Source of the DNA: Protonemura montana
Lineage: Eukaryota; Arthropoda; Insecta; Plecoptera; Nemouridae
Assembly: GCA_947568835.1 (NCBI GenBank)
Contig: OX387603.1
Location: forward strand, 14,656,651-14,720,650
Reading direction: 5' to 3'
DNA length: 64,000 nt
Shown: positions 28,001 to 39,040 of the stretch, piece after piece
Position numbering within the stretch: the stretch's first letter is position 1
How the letters are laid out: every line of letters begins with the position of its first letter
Position numbers and translations under genes: made by a program
Notes under the pieces: generated by a model
What the model saw: the letters and a program-made list of their open reading frames with translations, nothing else
The model's database searches: none
What the model was told of the DNA's origin: nothing

Positions 28001-31000
28001 GCATTTAGAGAGTTGGCATACCATGGAATGAAATTGAAATGCAGAGAAGCCGTACTGTAGAACTTGACCAATCTGCAAATGATTGGTCGATTGATCAACA
28101 TCATACGACGGGGAAAATGTCTGGAAGTCTTATTAGGACGCCAAAAGGAAATGAGCTCACTATACGAGGATAAACTGTGCTGGAAACATCTCTAGTTCGT
28201 AAGATCTCATCGGCAATCACGACTGTCATCGAAACCGGTATCCAGGCCGTGGAGGAAACAGCGGCGTAATTTCCAAAAGGCGACACAAGCCTATGGAGGA
28301 AGCGATTGTGGTGCTTAAGTCAAGTACTGCCTTTGCGACGCCCGTGCCACAAGGAAGCATGTGCGGCGTCGAGTCTATATCCGTCGACACGTAAAAAACG
28401 TTGAAATAGCGAATAGCGAGTCGAGCCTTTCGAATCCGACCAATCAGCGACGGGGTGTGAGAAGGCTCGACTCGAACCGACTATCGTGCGCGGCGCAGAA
28501 ATCTTGCCCTCATTCATATCGTTGTCGCCGACAGAGTGGAGAAGGCACGACGGTTTCCTTTGAGGACAAGGTTTTGTGTATTGTGTTCTACCTGGGCTGT
28601 GATCTACACGAGGTGTACGACCGTGGGACAACTTGTGATTTACTAGTCGGTGAAACGGGCTATGAGCATGAGGAGTTACAACGTGAATAACACGGTGAGT
28701 GGGTGGGTTGTTTGGAAGGGAACGTGCGGGGGACGTGGATCAGGCGACCCGCCGGGTATCGATCGCGCGCCAGTTGCATACGTCACAGGGGCAATCTTTT
28801 TCAGAGGAACCCTTGAATCGTGGTGGCTAGACCAAGTCGATATTGTGCGAGAATGCTTTCGTGTTCTTCTGGAAGTTGTCGGCTCTCTGTGCTTTTTTGG
28901 TTGAACTGGAAGACGATGCGATGACCTCTGGAGTAAAAGTTGGCATGTCCTTGTAGATTGTTTCTGTCATTTGTGATAACAATTGGTCATGAACCGTATA
29001 CAAGTTCAGTGGAGAAAATACAAAACTTAACTTAACTTTTTACGATTTCTTGTACTAAGCGATGATAGGAGATTAATTAATTTGGAATCATTTGTCAGAA
29101 ATTACTAAGCTTTGTTTAGTTCATGGGGGTTCGAATCTAATTTATTTTCATGCGTGGTGATTGACCCCTAAACGACCTAATTCACTTTCGATCGGTCAAA
29201 TGTCCCACAGAAACAAATTATTTACCAAGAGGGTCGTTTACAAAGTGGGCTGCCCACGAGCCTCTCTTCGTGTTTTCAAGTACACCTTCATGTCATACGT
29301 CTTGTCGGAATTTTCCCTCTTCTATCAATTGCTTCGGACCCAAGTCCCAAAATACATATTGGTTAGTCACTTCGCACTATTTTTACCCAAAAATGTTACC
29401 CAAAGAAAATAGATTTACTCCAGAAAGTCGACTCAAGTCGTCGGCAATCACATGCAAAGGGGCAAAATCATAATTGTAATCTAATCTGACATATCTTTGT
29501 CAACTGCTAGCAATGCGCTTATCTTGAGGGGGTCATTACCTTATCAGTAATTGCGTACCGGACAAGTGAGGCGATAGCCAGGTAAAACACCTACCAGGAG
29601 ATAGAAGCTTTGTAAATTGGAAAGCCGACTAGAACACTGATCGAGGGGGACGGTGGGGGTGTGTCACGATACAGAATGATATGCCCGTGTAATTAAGGGG
29701 AATTATACGCTAGCGTTTGGAATTCGCCATTCTCCTACTTGTTAGGTACGTGTACGGACTTGCGACATAAAGGAATGACTTGTCGTTTTTAGGTTTCAAA
29801 TTTCTTTCTTATTGGCAGGTTAAGTTGCTCGTTAAACACGCGCCACAGTACTAATAAGTACCACCTAAACAAAATTGCAAAAAATGATTGATAAATGATT
29901 ATGAATCACTAAGCAATGATTCTAATTTTTTTCTCGGTGGATTGAAACCTCGTGATAAATTAAAAATCAACAAATTACCTTCGGTTCCCCCTGTGGAATT
30001 GCTGATTCACGTCATGACGGAGAATGCAGCGGTGTCAAACGACATCAACAAAATAACGACATAAATAAATTGAATTCCGTTTATCAACTAATTGATACCC
30101 AGGAATGCTCATTAAAGCTACCTATTGCTTTGTTTTTATATCAAAAATACACATTTCATTTAAGATGTTTACTCTGTTTTTATAAATATTTGGTCAATTA
30201 CTCAATTACTTTTGAAATGCTAATAATATTGTGTGTTGCTTCGTCTTGCAGCTGTTTCGCAATTGGTTTTCGCAACCGGGTTTGTCAAGTGGAGTTGCAA
30301 CTTACAAGGAAGTGGTGTTAAAGTCGTCATGACGCTTTAAGATAACATGCTGACTTTTATAAACAGCTTCTACACGTGTCTGCTGACGAGCTCGTAGACG
30401 AAGGAGTCATTTGCTACCTTTCATGCATGTAACGTTTTGTCGAACTGTTTGTAATTCGAGAATTTTATATTTATTTATGATAAAGCACACCTAAATGAAA
30501 AAATAGATTATCTTAGGTAATGAGAAGGAAGTCAAGTGAATAACCAAGTGACAACCAGTGGTTGAGATTATCGATAAAAGAAAAAAAATATATTCCTACT
30601 TTTATAGCTGTATGTTTAATTTTCGTGGTCGTATGTTTAAAATACCCTCTCCCATGGAACAAGAAAAGGACAATTTGTCTATGTCAGCAATTGTGATCTA
30701 ATCGACCGACTCCCTTTCTCATTCATATTTCTTTTGTGGTCGTAGTCGTGAAGAATTCAGAAGAAAGAACTATTCTGAGCCTTACTCGCCCTGCCATGTC
30801 TGACAACTACTCCAACCAACTACCAATATATTTTCTTGTCACACGATAATCAATAGTAATCAATAAGAACACTTAATGAGCTACACGCGAACGCCTTTTG
30901 CGATGCATGTTTAATTACGGAGCCTTGCACTTCGTAAGACAGGTACCTTACCTGCTAAACCTTGAAACTAGCTCGTGTGTCGTTTTCTCGGCGTATAACG

Positions 31001-34000
31001 AGTCGAGAGCCTCTAATTACGATTAGCGTGCATGTTCGCACCTTTATCGCCGATTTGCTGGCTTCGAGTGGAATTGTTTCAATTGCAATCCACAGCAAGT
31101 AAAAGTATTGTCAATTGATGCTGGGAAAAACCAAATTTGTAATTGCAAGTTGGACCTCTTACTCACTGAAACATCTGAATTTTACTGCATGTGATTGGAA
31201 GTCACCATAGAAATAGTTTCAACTAACATTTCAACTAGGAGTTGAGATTTAATTAAACTGGACCTTATAACAACTTGCAAATCTCTGCATCTGATTGAAA
31301 GCGAAGATAAAGTGTAATGTTACATCTTATGTGGATTTGCGGACATAAAAGTCCTAGATAACGTAATATGAAAAAATGGATATGAAATCCAATTCATTGA
31401 CTTTTGAGTTTTTGTCATTAATTAGAAGAAAGAAAGTATAAAATCATTATCTGATCAACATATTTATAAACTGTTTAGATACTCGTTAGAATTTTTTGCA
31501 GTCAATTCACTCAAGGACAAGAACAGAAGAAACCTCGCTCAGATATGATGGTTATTAGACTCATGTCTACTTGATTTATCCTTAGCACTAATTTTAACAA
31601 AAACTATTTGAAATGGGTTTTGAATGCTAAGTAAAGGACAACTAAAACAGATAGTCCATCCTAAATAGCCATATCACCCCGGATCCCAAACAAGGAGATT
31701 CTCAATCTTGAACCTTGCTTCTTTGCAGATTCGCGACCTGTGCAAGGATCTGACTCTGACCAACGAGCAGCTGCACGTGATGATGGACCACCTCCTGGAC
31801 GACATCAAGCTTGGTCTGGGTAAAGACACCCATGCCGAGGCAATCGTCAAGTGCTTCGTCACCTACGTCCAGGACCTGCCCAACGGCAACGGTACGTCAC
31901 CTATAAACCACCTAGCAGATATTACGATCTGCTGAGCTGAGTTACTCCAAAAAAGCTCAGGCAAAAGTCTCCTGAAGAGTCCTGAGGTCCTGATGACTAA
32001 TCCGTTGACAAGAACGTTAATTACTTACTTAATCACTACTACTTAATCGTTATTTACCTGATTAAATTTCAAAATGGACAATCTCAAAAACTATAGAAAC
32101 GCATGAAGATTAACATTTTTGGGGAAAGTAAACTCACACACAGACACTATATTACAAGTGGATGGATGGATGGATGGATGGATGGATGGATTCTTGCCGT
32201 ACTCATACGTCATCGCTGTGCCATGCGCTGGGAAGATAAAACAGATTTTTCTTTAAAGATTGATTTTTTCTTTGTCATCTTTGAAAACAAAAACTAAAAC
32301 TAAAAATAGAGATTCAATGGTAGATTCAACGTTTGGTAGCCGTGGAGATGCTGATATCGCCTGGCAGATATGTTAAAATCTGCTGTCTTACGTTACCACG
32401 GGTAGAGGAAAAAAGCTAATGTGGTAAAGCGAAGTCCTAATTATATCCGCTAAAACTAGGATCTCATATCAAGCGTCGCCTCTTCACTTTGCAGAACGCG
32501 GCAAGTTCCTGGCGCTGGACCTCGGAGGCACCAACTTCCGTGTCCTCCTCATCCAACTGGGAGAAAAACACTTCGACATGCAGTCCAAGATCTATGCTAT
32601 CCCGCAGACCATCATGTTGGGCACCGGCGAAGAGGTATGCTGACACCCCATTCACATAAATGTGATAAATTTATAACTTGTTTGATTAACTTCGTACTCT
32701 CCTAAGTGATGTTCAAGAGTTTGGTTAAAAAGCTAATAAGTTCAAGAGCTAGACATTTTTTGTTTTTCTACCTTCTTTTGTACGCTTTTTGGTGTTGGCC
32801 CTGTATTTGCCATTGTATCACTTTTGGGGTTTGGAAAATACCGATCTCAGGGTTTTGTTCCTCGATTGTTGTTCGTCGATCGAAATTCAGAAGAAAGTAG
32901 TGTACACTGTTAAAATATCATTCGCCATAACAAGAAGCAACCTAAGATGACGAAAGATGCCTGTTCAGCCTGCCAAATAATTTCTTTCAGTTGTGTAAAT
33001 TTGAATGCAATTCACCCCCAGCTTTTTGACCACATCGCCGACTGTCTGGCTAACTTCATGCGCGAACATGAGGTGAACGACGAGCGGCTTCCTCTGGGCT
33101 TCACCTTCAGCTTCCCGCTGACGCAGAAGGGCCTGACCAAAGGCCTGCTCGAGCGATGGACCAAGGGGTTCAACTGCAGCGGTGTCATCGGGCAGGACGT
33201 TGTGCAATTGCTGAAGGACGCGCTCGCGAGGAGAAACGTAAGTAACCGCGCCAAGGGCTTATTTTGTGGCCTTTGATTAGACTTAATTTTAGAAAAGTCT
33301 GTGTTTTGAATTGATGGATGAGATTCAAAACCCATTCAAACGAATTGGCGAGTGACTCTTATCTCTTTCAGTCAGTTGTGCAGTTTTTTAGTCGATGATA
33401 TTATGATTTTGAGATAAGACGTTGATCATCTTGAAAATTTACGTTGCACAGGAGACGTTTGATCTAAACATGGATTTTCACAGGCTTAACTTTTAAACCA
33501 ATCGGTGCCCACGGTCCACGGGCGTAAGTAAAGCAGAAAAATGAAGGGTGAAAATTTAATATGGTGTGAAAGCGACCGGTCATTACGAGTTAATAACTGA
33601 CCTTTGCATTCCCATGCGTCGAACAAGGGAATTTTCAACGAATATATAACTAATTTCTGAACACGTGTCGACCTGTCTTCCGCAGGACACCGAAATCGAA
33701 GTGATGGCAATATTGAATGATACGACGGGCACGTTAATGTCGTGTGCCTTCAGAAATCACGACTGTCGGGTAGGGTTGATATTAGGTAAGTAAACCGACC
33801 ATATCAGGCACGCGCGGCAAGCCGATCGGGACAATGTTGGACTCTTGCAAGCGGCGAGGCGACGATTCGATCAACTTTTCAGAGCGCGGTGCATGCCACT
33901 GGGAGACCGCCATGTCACGCATGGCTCACTTAAGGGGGTACGCAAAAAAACGGTGAAATTAGCACGTTTAATCGATCATGGAATTCAGGCGGAGCATGGG

Positions 34001-36935
34001 GGAACCAAGGGTTTGCAGCTTTAGGAATAATTCTGTCATACACAATCAACGCTTGAATACTGGGACTTTCAGACACCTCTAATTTCTTTCTCGAGAATAG
34101 TTACGTATCTACAACCTTATAATGACCATTTTCAGAGCCTGTTGTCGTCGAATTAATTCTCCTTCTTATCTCCTGATAATTTACGGACTCCGTGACAGCC
34201 GTTGGATTTCCCATCTTTTTCCCCAGCAATTACTTTATCTCCATACTACCATAGCCGAAGGTCTCAAGACAGCCAAGATGCTCGCGAGGCAGGACGCTCA
34301 TCAACAATGGAGTGAGAGAGCTCGCTGACAGGCGGCTGCCTCTGATTGATTTCAGGACGTGAAGATCGACATCTGTGCCATCCTGAACGACACCACCGGC
34401 ACGCTCATGTCCTGCGCATGGAAGAACCACAATTGCAGGATAGGACTCATCGTCGGTACGAATCGTCTTTCACACTACGCAACTGTTTTCTCTTGCGTGT
34501 GTTTGTTTGCGTGTGGTTGGCACTTCTTCTGGTGGCGGATTTTGTTTTGCTATTCTTTCTGTTTTAATTTCATGTTGATCCTTTATTTCTCCTTGCTCTT
34601 TTTCTTCTTGTTAGGTTTGCTTGTATCCTGTTCACCGAGCTGATTTTATGCTTGGTTCAAAGTCCTTTGACGTACCTTAATTCATCTTCTTATTTTTCTT
34701 TCGTTGCGATTTTATTTTTTTTCATGTGCTGGGAGGTGTTGGTTTTACTTCTCGATTTATTTGCATTCATTCTTCGCACGTCTTTCATTGCCACCTTGAT
34801 TATCTTCTGTCATCTTCTTTATTTCATTATCTCCTGACTCATGCACGTCTTTATTTATTTTATTTATTTCGTTTTATTTTATTTGCCTGGCATGTGTAGG
34901 TAGTTAGTATGGTTAGTTCAAAGTTACCATTTAATGATGCCGTTATTTTACCCTCTTTCAATATTGAATCTTAAGACTTATCTCGCCCTTTTAAATTCTT
35001 GACCAAACATCAAACTAAATATCATCCCCCACGAGTACCCGAGTCTAACCCGCCTCCTCTCGACGGCTACAGGTACTGGCAGCAACGCTTGCTACGTGGA
35101 ACAGATCGAAAACGCTGAGATGTTCGACGGGGCAAAGTCATCCTCTTCCCAGTACGTCCTCATCAACACCGAGTGGGGTGCATTCGGCGACGACGGCCAC
35201 CTGGACCACTGTCGGACGGAGTTCGATCGTGAGATCGATCAATATACCATCAACCCTGGCAAGCAGCTGCTCGAGAAGATGATCTCCGGCATGTACATGG
35301 GAGAGCTTGTACGACTTGTGCTCGTCAAGTTTACCAAGAGTGGTCTACTGTTCGGCGGGAAGGGATCTGATCAACTGTTCACGCGAGGAAACTTCTTCAC
35401 GAAGTTCGTCTCGGAGATCGAGAGGTAAGCTAATGTACTTTTAAAACTTATGATACTTGTAACCGGAAGTTATACTAGTATCTTTGGTTGCAACTGTTTT
35501 TTTTTTACGAGCGATCGGCTTCTGTATCTTCGCACTTCTGACCCATATTGAACTGAGCAAGTATGAAGTCTTTCGCTCTTCCTGTTATTTACTTCTTTCA
35601 AGTTTATCCGAATGGTTCGTCCGAACTTTCTGAAGTGGTCTGGGAAGTAGAAAACCTTAACTTTTACCTTTCAAACAAAACTTTGGTTAAATATATCAAA
35701 CACGTTGTGGATAAAAGGTTACATCTAAAAGGGGCAGGGCTATTTTTCTAGAAAATATGCTTGCCAAAATGAAGCCCTAAAAATGAACATTATCACCCAA
35801 GTACAGGAAGAAGAAAAAAATCTGACACACGTCAAAGAGAAGAAGAAATGTCTCTGACCATCAGCTCAAAAAAATCAACAGCTTTACCTCGAGTTCCTCC
35901 ACTTGCGAAAAGATACCATTTCAAAGTTTTCTGTAGAAAATTAGTCTTTTTCCACTATCCCTCGTGGAAAAAATGGCTCTAGGGGACTTTGATAAGGTAC
36001 CTTCTCTCACAGAATGGGCAGTAAATTCCGAAATAAATTGCGCTTCAACAGCGACTTACTTGACATTGGTGCAGGAAAGAAGTGCAATCAGATTTCCGTT
36101 GACTCCGTCAGCTCTTTGCTAACGATATGTATCTGTCCTCGGTTGCAGCGACAAGAAAGGCACGTTCAGCAACTGCAGGGAGATCCTCGAGGAGCTGGGT
36201 CTGAACCACGCGACCGACCAGGACTGTGCCAACACGCGACATATCTGCGAGTGCGTATCGCGGCGCGCAGCAGACCTCTCGTCGGCAGGCGTCGCGACGC
36301 TCATCAACAAGATGGGCCAGGAGAGCGTCACCGTCGGCATCGACGGCTCGGTTTACCGATTCCATCCGCACTTCCACAACCTCATGATGCGCAAGATTTC
36401 CCAGCTCGTTCGGCCGGGATTGAAGGTCAGTATTCAGGGAAGGAAAACTAATTATGGATAACCAACTCACTTCTAAGTGAGGCTTGAAGATATGGCCCGA
36501 CAAAAAACATGGGACGACCAGTAACATTATTTTTCGCCCATTTTGCACTCTCGTGGTGTCGCCACTGGTCTCACACCTCGTATACCCTAGCTGAAGTCAT
36601 TGCAGTGTACCTCTCACTAAGGCCCAGCGTTTTGGACCTTGGAGTGTCAATTTAATCAAAGGACCACCGAATATTTTGTGTATCGAAATCGTTAAAACGA
36701 TATTCGCACGCAAAAAAAAAATCATTTTTTTCTCCATGCCAGTACAGATGGCTGCTAAACCTGTCACATGGGTCTCAAAACTTATCTATTTAAACCTTGG
36801 ATCCATCTTTGTACTAACTTTGACACTGAACTAACATGCTTCTTCTTGGTTTTGCAGTTTGACATTATGCTGTCAGAAGACGGCAGCGGCAGGGGAGCAG
36901 CGCTGGTAGCTGCAGTAGCGTGCAGAGACCGGTGA
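7018..36935 (+). CDS. HK: Hexokinase, complete gene with alternative exons
   Basis: Single-domain hexokinase (ATP + hexose to hexose 6-phosphate; cytosolic first step of glycolysis), 454 residues with first exon 1a. Exons: 7018-7056 (1a), 31729-31891, 32495-32634, 33022-33237, then 33686-33785 (5a) or 34356-34455 (5b), 35073-35424, 36149-36425, 36858-36935. All phases fit. Visible landmarks: the phosphate-binding [10 protein letters not shown] in exon 3; the sugar-site [12 protein letters not shown] and WTKGF in exon 4; the catalytic Asp in NDTTGT of exon 5; [19 protein letters not shown] and the Glu of LEKMISG in exon 6; the ATP-side [13 protein letters not shown] in exon 7; and [17 protein letters not shown] at the C-terminus. 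Length is normal for invertebrate hexokinases. The first intron is about 24.7 kb. There is no N-terminal mitochondrial-binding segment like that of mammalian HK1. Assignment is very sure; promoter usage is inferred. Confidence 0.96.
9773..9830 (+). repeat. Dispersed short repeat R, copy 2
   Basis: Same core as at 5840-5895 (ATACCCC, then GCGTTTGCAATTTAAAT and AAGATTTC), preceded by a TTATTATA-rich stretch. Confidence 0.7.
10400..10706 (-). repeat. Decayed 5S-rRNA-derived SINE copy
   Basis: Read on the minus strand it keeps the 5S-like CGAAGGTAAGCAACACTGC stretch near 10660-10680, then after an AT-rich insertion the GCCTTGCTTATCATCCTCTC body segment, and ends with the CAGGAGTAGG motif. The same order is found in the copies at 42485-42706 and 48758-49142. 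It is strongly diverged and interrupted by TAATTAACCAATAATT-type sequence. Confidence 0.55.
13069..13458 (+). CDS. Candidate alternative first exon (130 codons) in the hexokinase intron
   Basis: An ATG-initiated frame runs 130 codons to a consensus donor (CATGAG followed by gtatgt) in phase 0, the same phase as the hexokinase first exons. Splicing to 31729 would stay in frame. A second in-frame ATG at 13321 would give a 46-residue leader. No domain is recognised and the stretch is more GC-rich than its surroundings. It could equally be a chance frame or a non-coding leader exon. Judged from sequence alone. Confidence 0.22.
21751..21772. repeat. 22-base G homopolymer
   Basis: Uninterrupted G run inside the hexokinase intron. 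The length is likely to vary between reads or individuals. Confidence 0.9.
23446..23478 (+). CDS. HK: Hexokinase alternative first coding exon 1b
   Basis: Encodes [11 protein letters not shown] and ends in phase 0 at a gtgagt donor, compatible with the common acceptor before 31729. The preceding 220 bases are CpG-rich and include a perfect TGACGTCA octamer at 23228-23235, as in a promoter. The product would be 452 residues and differ only at the N-terminus. Called from start, donor, phase and promoter-like context, without transcript evidence. Confidence 0.55.
27102..27120. repeat. 19-base G homopolymer
   Basis: Uninterrupted G run in the hexokinase intron, preceded by GAGGGA. Confidence 0.9.
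27678..27854 (+). CDS. Weak candidate first exon in the hexokinase intron
   Basis: The ATG at 27678 opens a 59-codon frame beginning [10 protein letters not shown] that reaches a gtgagt donor in phase 0 at 27855. The start of the frame overlaps a CACGTG E-box (27703) and a TACGTCA site. The phase fits exon 2 of hexokinase, but the peptide is not recognisable and a promoter without coding function is equally possible. Confidence 0.18.
28662..28694 (+). CDS. HK: Hexokinase alternative first coding exon 1c
   Basis: Encodes [11 protein letters not shown] and ends at a strong gtgagt donor in phase 0. It is the first exon nearest to the common exon 2 (3.0 kb away). The 350 bases before it are rich in CpG compared with the AT-rich intron, as expected of a promoter. 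Length (11 codons) and phase equal those of exon 1b, which argues for a functional set. No transcript evidence is available. Confidence 0.5.
31543..31650 (+). repeat. Dispersed repeat Q, copy 1
   Basis: Contains TCATGTCTACTTGATTTATC, CTTAGCACTA and ACTATTTGAAATGGGTTTTG, then AATGCTAAGTAAAGG. The same order occurs reversed at 46491-46590, and its end portion occurs at 46428-46474 and 57290-57340. Confidence 0.75.
32160..32190 (+). repeat. TGGA microsatellite
   Basis: About seven tandem GATG/TGGA units in the intron between hexokinase exons 2 and 3. Confidence 0.85.
33686..33785 (+). CDS. HK: Hexokinase alternative exon 5a (catalytic segment)
   Basis: 100-nt exon between a cttccgcag acceptor and a gtaagt donor, entering in phase 0 and leaving in phase 1. 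It encodes 33 residues containing [15 protein letters not shown], with the catalytic Asp that acts as general base on the sugar C6 hydroxyl. It pairs with exon 5b 570 nt downstream: 23 of 33 residues are identical by my hand alignment, including the whole [11 protein letters not shown] core. Its third codon positions are more AT-rich than those of 5b. Because each copy is 100 nt, including both or neither shifts the frame, so exactly one must be used. Confidence 0.88.
34356..34455 (+). CDS. HK: Hexokinase alternative exon 5b (catalytic segment)
   Basis: Second version of the same exon: 100 nt, acceptor tgatttcag, donor gtacga, same phases as 5a. It encodes [15 protein letters not shown] and then [11 protein letters not shown], keeping the catalytic Asp. 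Differences from 5a fall mainly at the two ends (F to W, R to K, D to N, M to C). It uses GC-rich codons like the neighbouring constitutive exons, suggesting it is the standard version and 5a the specialised one; that ranking is inference. Confidence 0.9.
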
Positions 36936-37529
36936 GCCGCGTTCCCAGCGCCTGCCAACGCAGTGTAGCGCCACGATAGCCCGTCGCCAACGCTGCCGCT
37001 GCCAAGAAGGCACTAACTCGTTGATATTAGCGAAATGATTGTACATAACTAGTGAGTAATTATTTGGGTTCCTATGTTAGGATGAGAATAGTTGTTAGAG
37101 AGAAGCTCGGTGGCAATATTTGTGATCGGGTGGATAGGTTTTGTGCAAGGGAACTTCGCAGAGCTGTTAGAAATTACGGGCACACACTGGCAGTGCCAGT
37201 TATGTGTCGAAGTATAAGGAGAAAATTAGGAAAGCGACAAGTCGAAAAATTGACCCTCTTTTTTTAGACAATACTTTTTTTAAATAGTGTATTTCTTAAT
37301 TGGGCTAACTTTCTGATGAACTGATTTTAGTAAAGTAAACAAATAATAATAATAACACAGAATAGAGTAATAAATAATAGGCGTAAGACAGAACATCATT
37401 GCTTCTACTATTGTGGGGCAAATAAGATTACTTATTTAGTAGTTTGAAATCATTGATAAGATATTAAATTATAATTGTTACTTGTGTTTTTCTAGGAAAG
37501 ACATTGTAATTTAATATAAATATTTACAT

Positions 37530-37535
37530 AATAAA
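37530..37535 (+). terminator. Candidate polyadenylation signal of hexokinase
   Basis: AATAAA about 595 bases after the stop codon, in an AT-rich 3' flank. Other AATAA-like strings occur from 37340 onward, so the true 3' end may differ. Confidence 0.4.
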
Positions 37536-38173
37536 CTTAAACATTATTAATTATGATTCATAATCATCTTAATTATTATCAATGTGTAGAGAAGAGAGAC
37601 ATATTTTACTGCTGTTTTTAATTAAATCCCGAGTAAATGTTATTTTCAACGCTGCATTTTTTGTTGACTTCATTTGGACGAGAGAAGATGCTGGGATGAG
37701 ATAGGCTTCCTGAAACTGCGGTAGCCGTGGCCTGTTAGTTCGTACAGATCTAATCCTACTCCCATCCTGCTGATGATCCTCTTCAAATTGTAAATAGTTT
37801 CACAACTATGTGACTGTCTTTTCTAAAAAAAAAAAAAAAAAAAACGCGATAGGTCTAAGGTAAGAACAAGCAATTGTGCTCTGCAAAAAATTAGATAGGA
37901 AACGAACACAACGAGGGATTTTTTTAATCTTTGATAAGTGAAATCGGATGTTTCGCTACGGATGTGACCGCGTTCGAGTCCTGTCCGCTCCGCTTTTTGT
38001 TCTTCACGACATAGCTTGCACAATCTTTGATAGTGCATGGCAGAGGCGATGTAGTGTGAAGCGATCTCCATGCTGCCGGGGTAGGATAAGAAGGCAAAAA
38101 AAAATACGACAAACCAGCAACTGGGTGTGGCTCGCGTCCCTGCAGAGGGCGCTATCAGCTGACACTTTCACGC

Positions 38174-38262
38174 TAGATCGCGGCAACTGGTGGTAGCCCG
38201 TATCTTTGGAGTGGACGATTGCCCCTGCATTACTTGGTGCGGGGGTCAGGTCCAGTTCTTGC
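38174..38262 (+). repeat. Dispersed repeat W, copy 1
   Basis: Carries GATCGCGGCAACTGG, then TTTGGAGTGG and ACTTGGTGCGGGGGTCAGG. The same order occurs on the opposite strand at 40060-40155. Probably a SINE body; family not identified. Confidence 0.6.
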
Positions 38263-38445
38263 TCGCTGCGTAAGTCGGTCATAATATCTTGAATTTCTTA
38301 AATGATGGTTCACTGAAACGCAAAGAAGAATGCGACTCCGAACCGTAGTATACATTGAGTGCCGTCAGTGACATGTGCCTATAGTCAACCCGGCAAACAG
38401 GGACATCAGAAATGAAACTAAAATATATTCAGTTTACCACAGTAG

Positions 38446-38596
38446 GGGCGACCGTCTGCGTAGCACAATGGACATGTCTTTACTTCGGAACCATCAAGCT
38501 ACATTGTGACCTGGTTCGATCCGCTCACCGACAGGATATTTTTTCTATTGGAATACGACATTCAAATTATTCACATATGGTAGCTGCAGTCTGAAG
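38446..38596 (+). repeat. tRNA-derived SINE
   Basis: A tRNA-like head with a box A-like GCGTAGCACAATGGA and a box B-like TGGTTCGATCC, followed by a unique tail ending TATGGTAGCTGCAGTCTGAA. The part from box B to the end recurs at 42371-42452, which shows it is a mobile unit. Pol III transcription is inferred from the boxes. Confidence 0.65.
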
Positions 38597-38629
38597 AAAT
38601 TATATACCATAAAAATGCCTAGGGAACTA

Positions 38630-38720
38630 GATGCCCGCGTGGTTGTGCGGTACAAGGCACTACCTCTTGTGAATACTCCTGAAAATGCCGGGGTTCCGGG
38701 TTCGAATCCCGTCCGTACAA
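38630..38720 (+). repeat. tRNA-like SINE head
   Basis: Box A-like GTGGTTGTGCGG and a perfect box B GGGTTCGAATCCC lie about 60 bases apart, with an enlarged variable region as in Ser/Leu-type tRNAs. No clean cloverleaf is visible, so this is a tRNA-derived repeat rather than a working tRNA gene. It directly precedes the GC hairpin array. Confidence 0.55.
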
Positions 38721-38777
38721 ATTCCGCAGTTTCACACCTCTTACTTTTTTTTTTGAGCGCACACTTTAGATACCAGG

Positions 38778-39025
38778 AAAATTGCAGAGCGCGACTGGCG
38801 CTTCGCGCCCGTCGCGCTCTGCAATTTTGGCGCGCTCGGGCGCGCCAAGGCAGGCGTCCAAGCGCGCTTCGCGCGCTTGGACGCCCAGCCGGCGCACCCG
38901 TGCACCTGAGCGCGCGAAGCGCGCTCAGGTGCACGGGTGCGCCGGCACGCTGCTGGGCCCTGGCGCTCCGCGCCAGGGCCCAGCAGCGCGCGTGAGCGAC
39001 TGGCGCGGAGCGCCAGTCGCTCACG
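38778..39025. repeat. Array of six tandem GC-rich hairpins
   Basis: Six perfect or nearly perfect palindromes follow one another: 38778-38827, 38827-38848, 38853-38885 (15-bp arms), 38889-38945 (27-bp arms), 38948-38988 (19-bp arms) and 38991-39025 (16-bp arms). Four have three-base loops (TTC, GAA, TCC, GGA). The block is extremely GC-rich in an AT-rich intergenic region. Several stems share the GACTGGCGC or GCGCGC pieces. No protein reading is credible: the frames on both strands are by-products of the symmetry. Function unknown. Confidence 0.9.
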
Positions 39026-39040
39026 CAGCCGGGCTCCTAC

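Noticed and set aside
36108..36548. 146-codon minus-strand frame
   Set aside because: Shadow of hexokinase exon 7 on the opposite strand.
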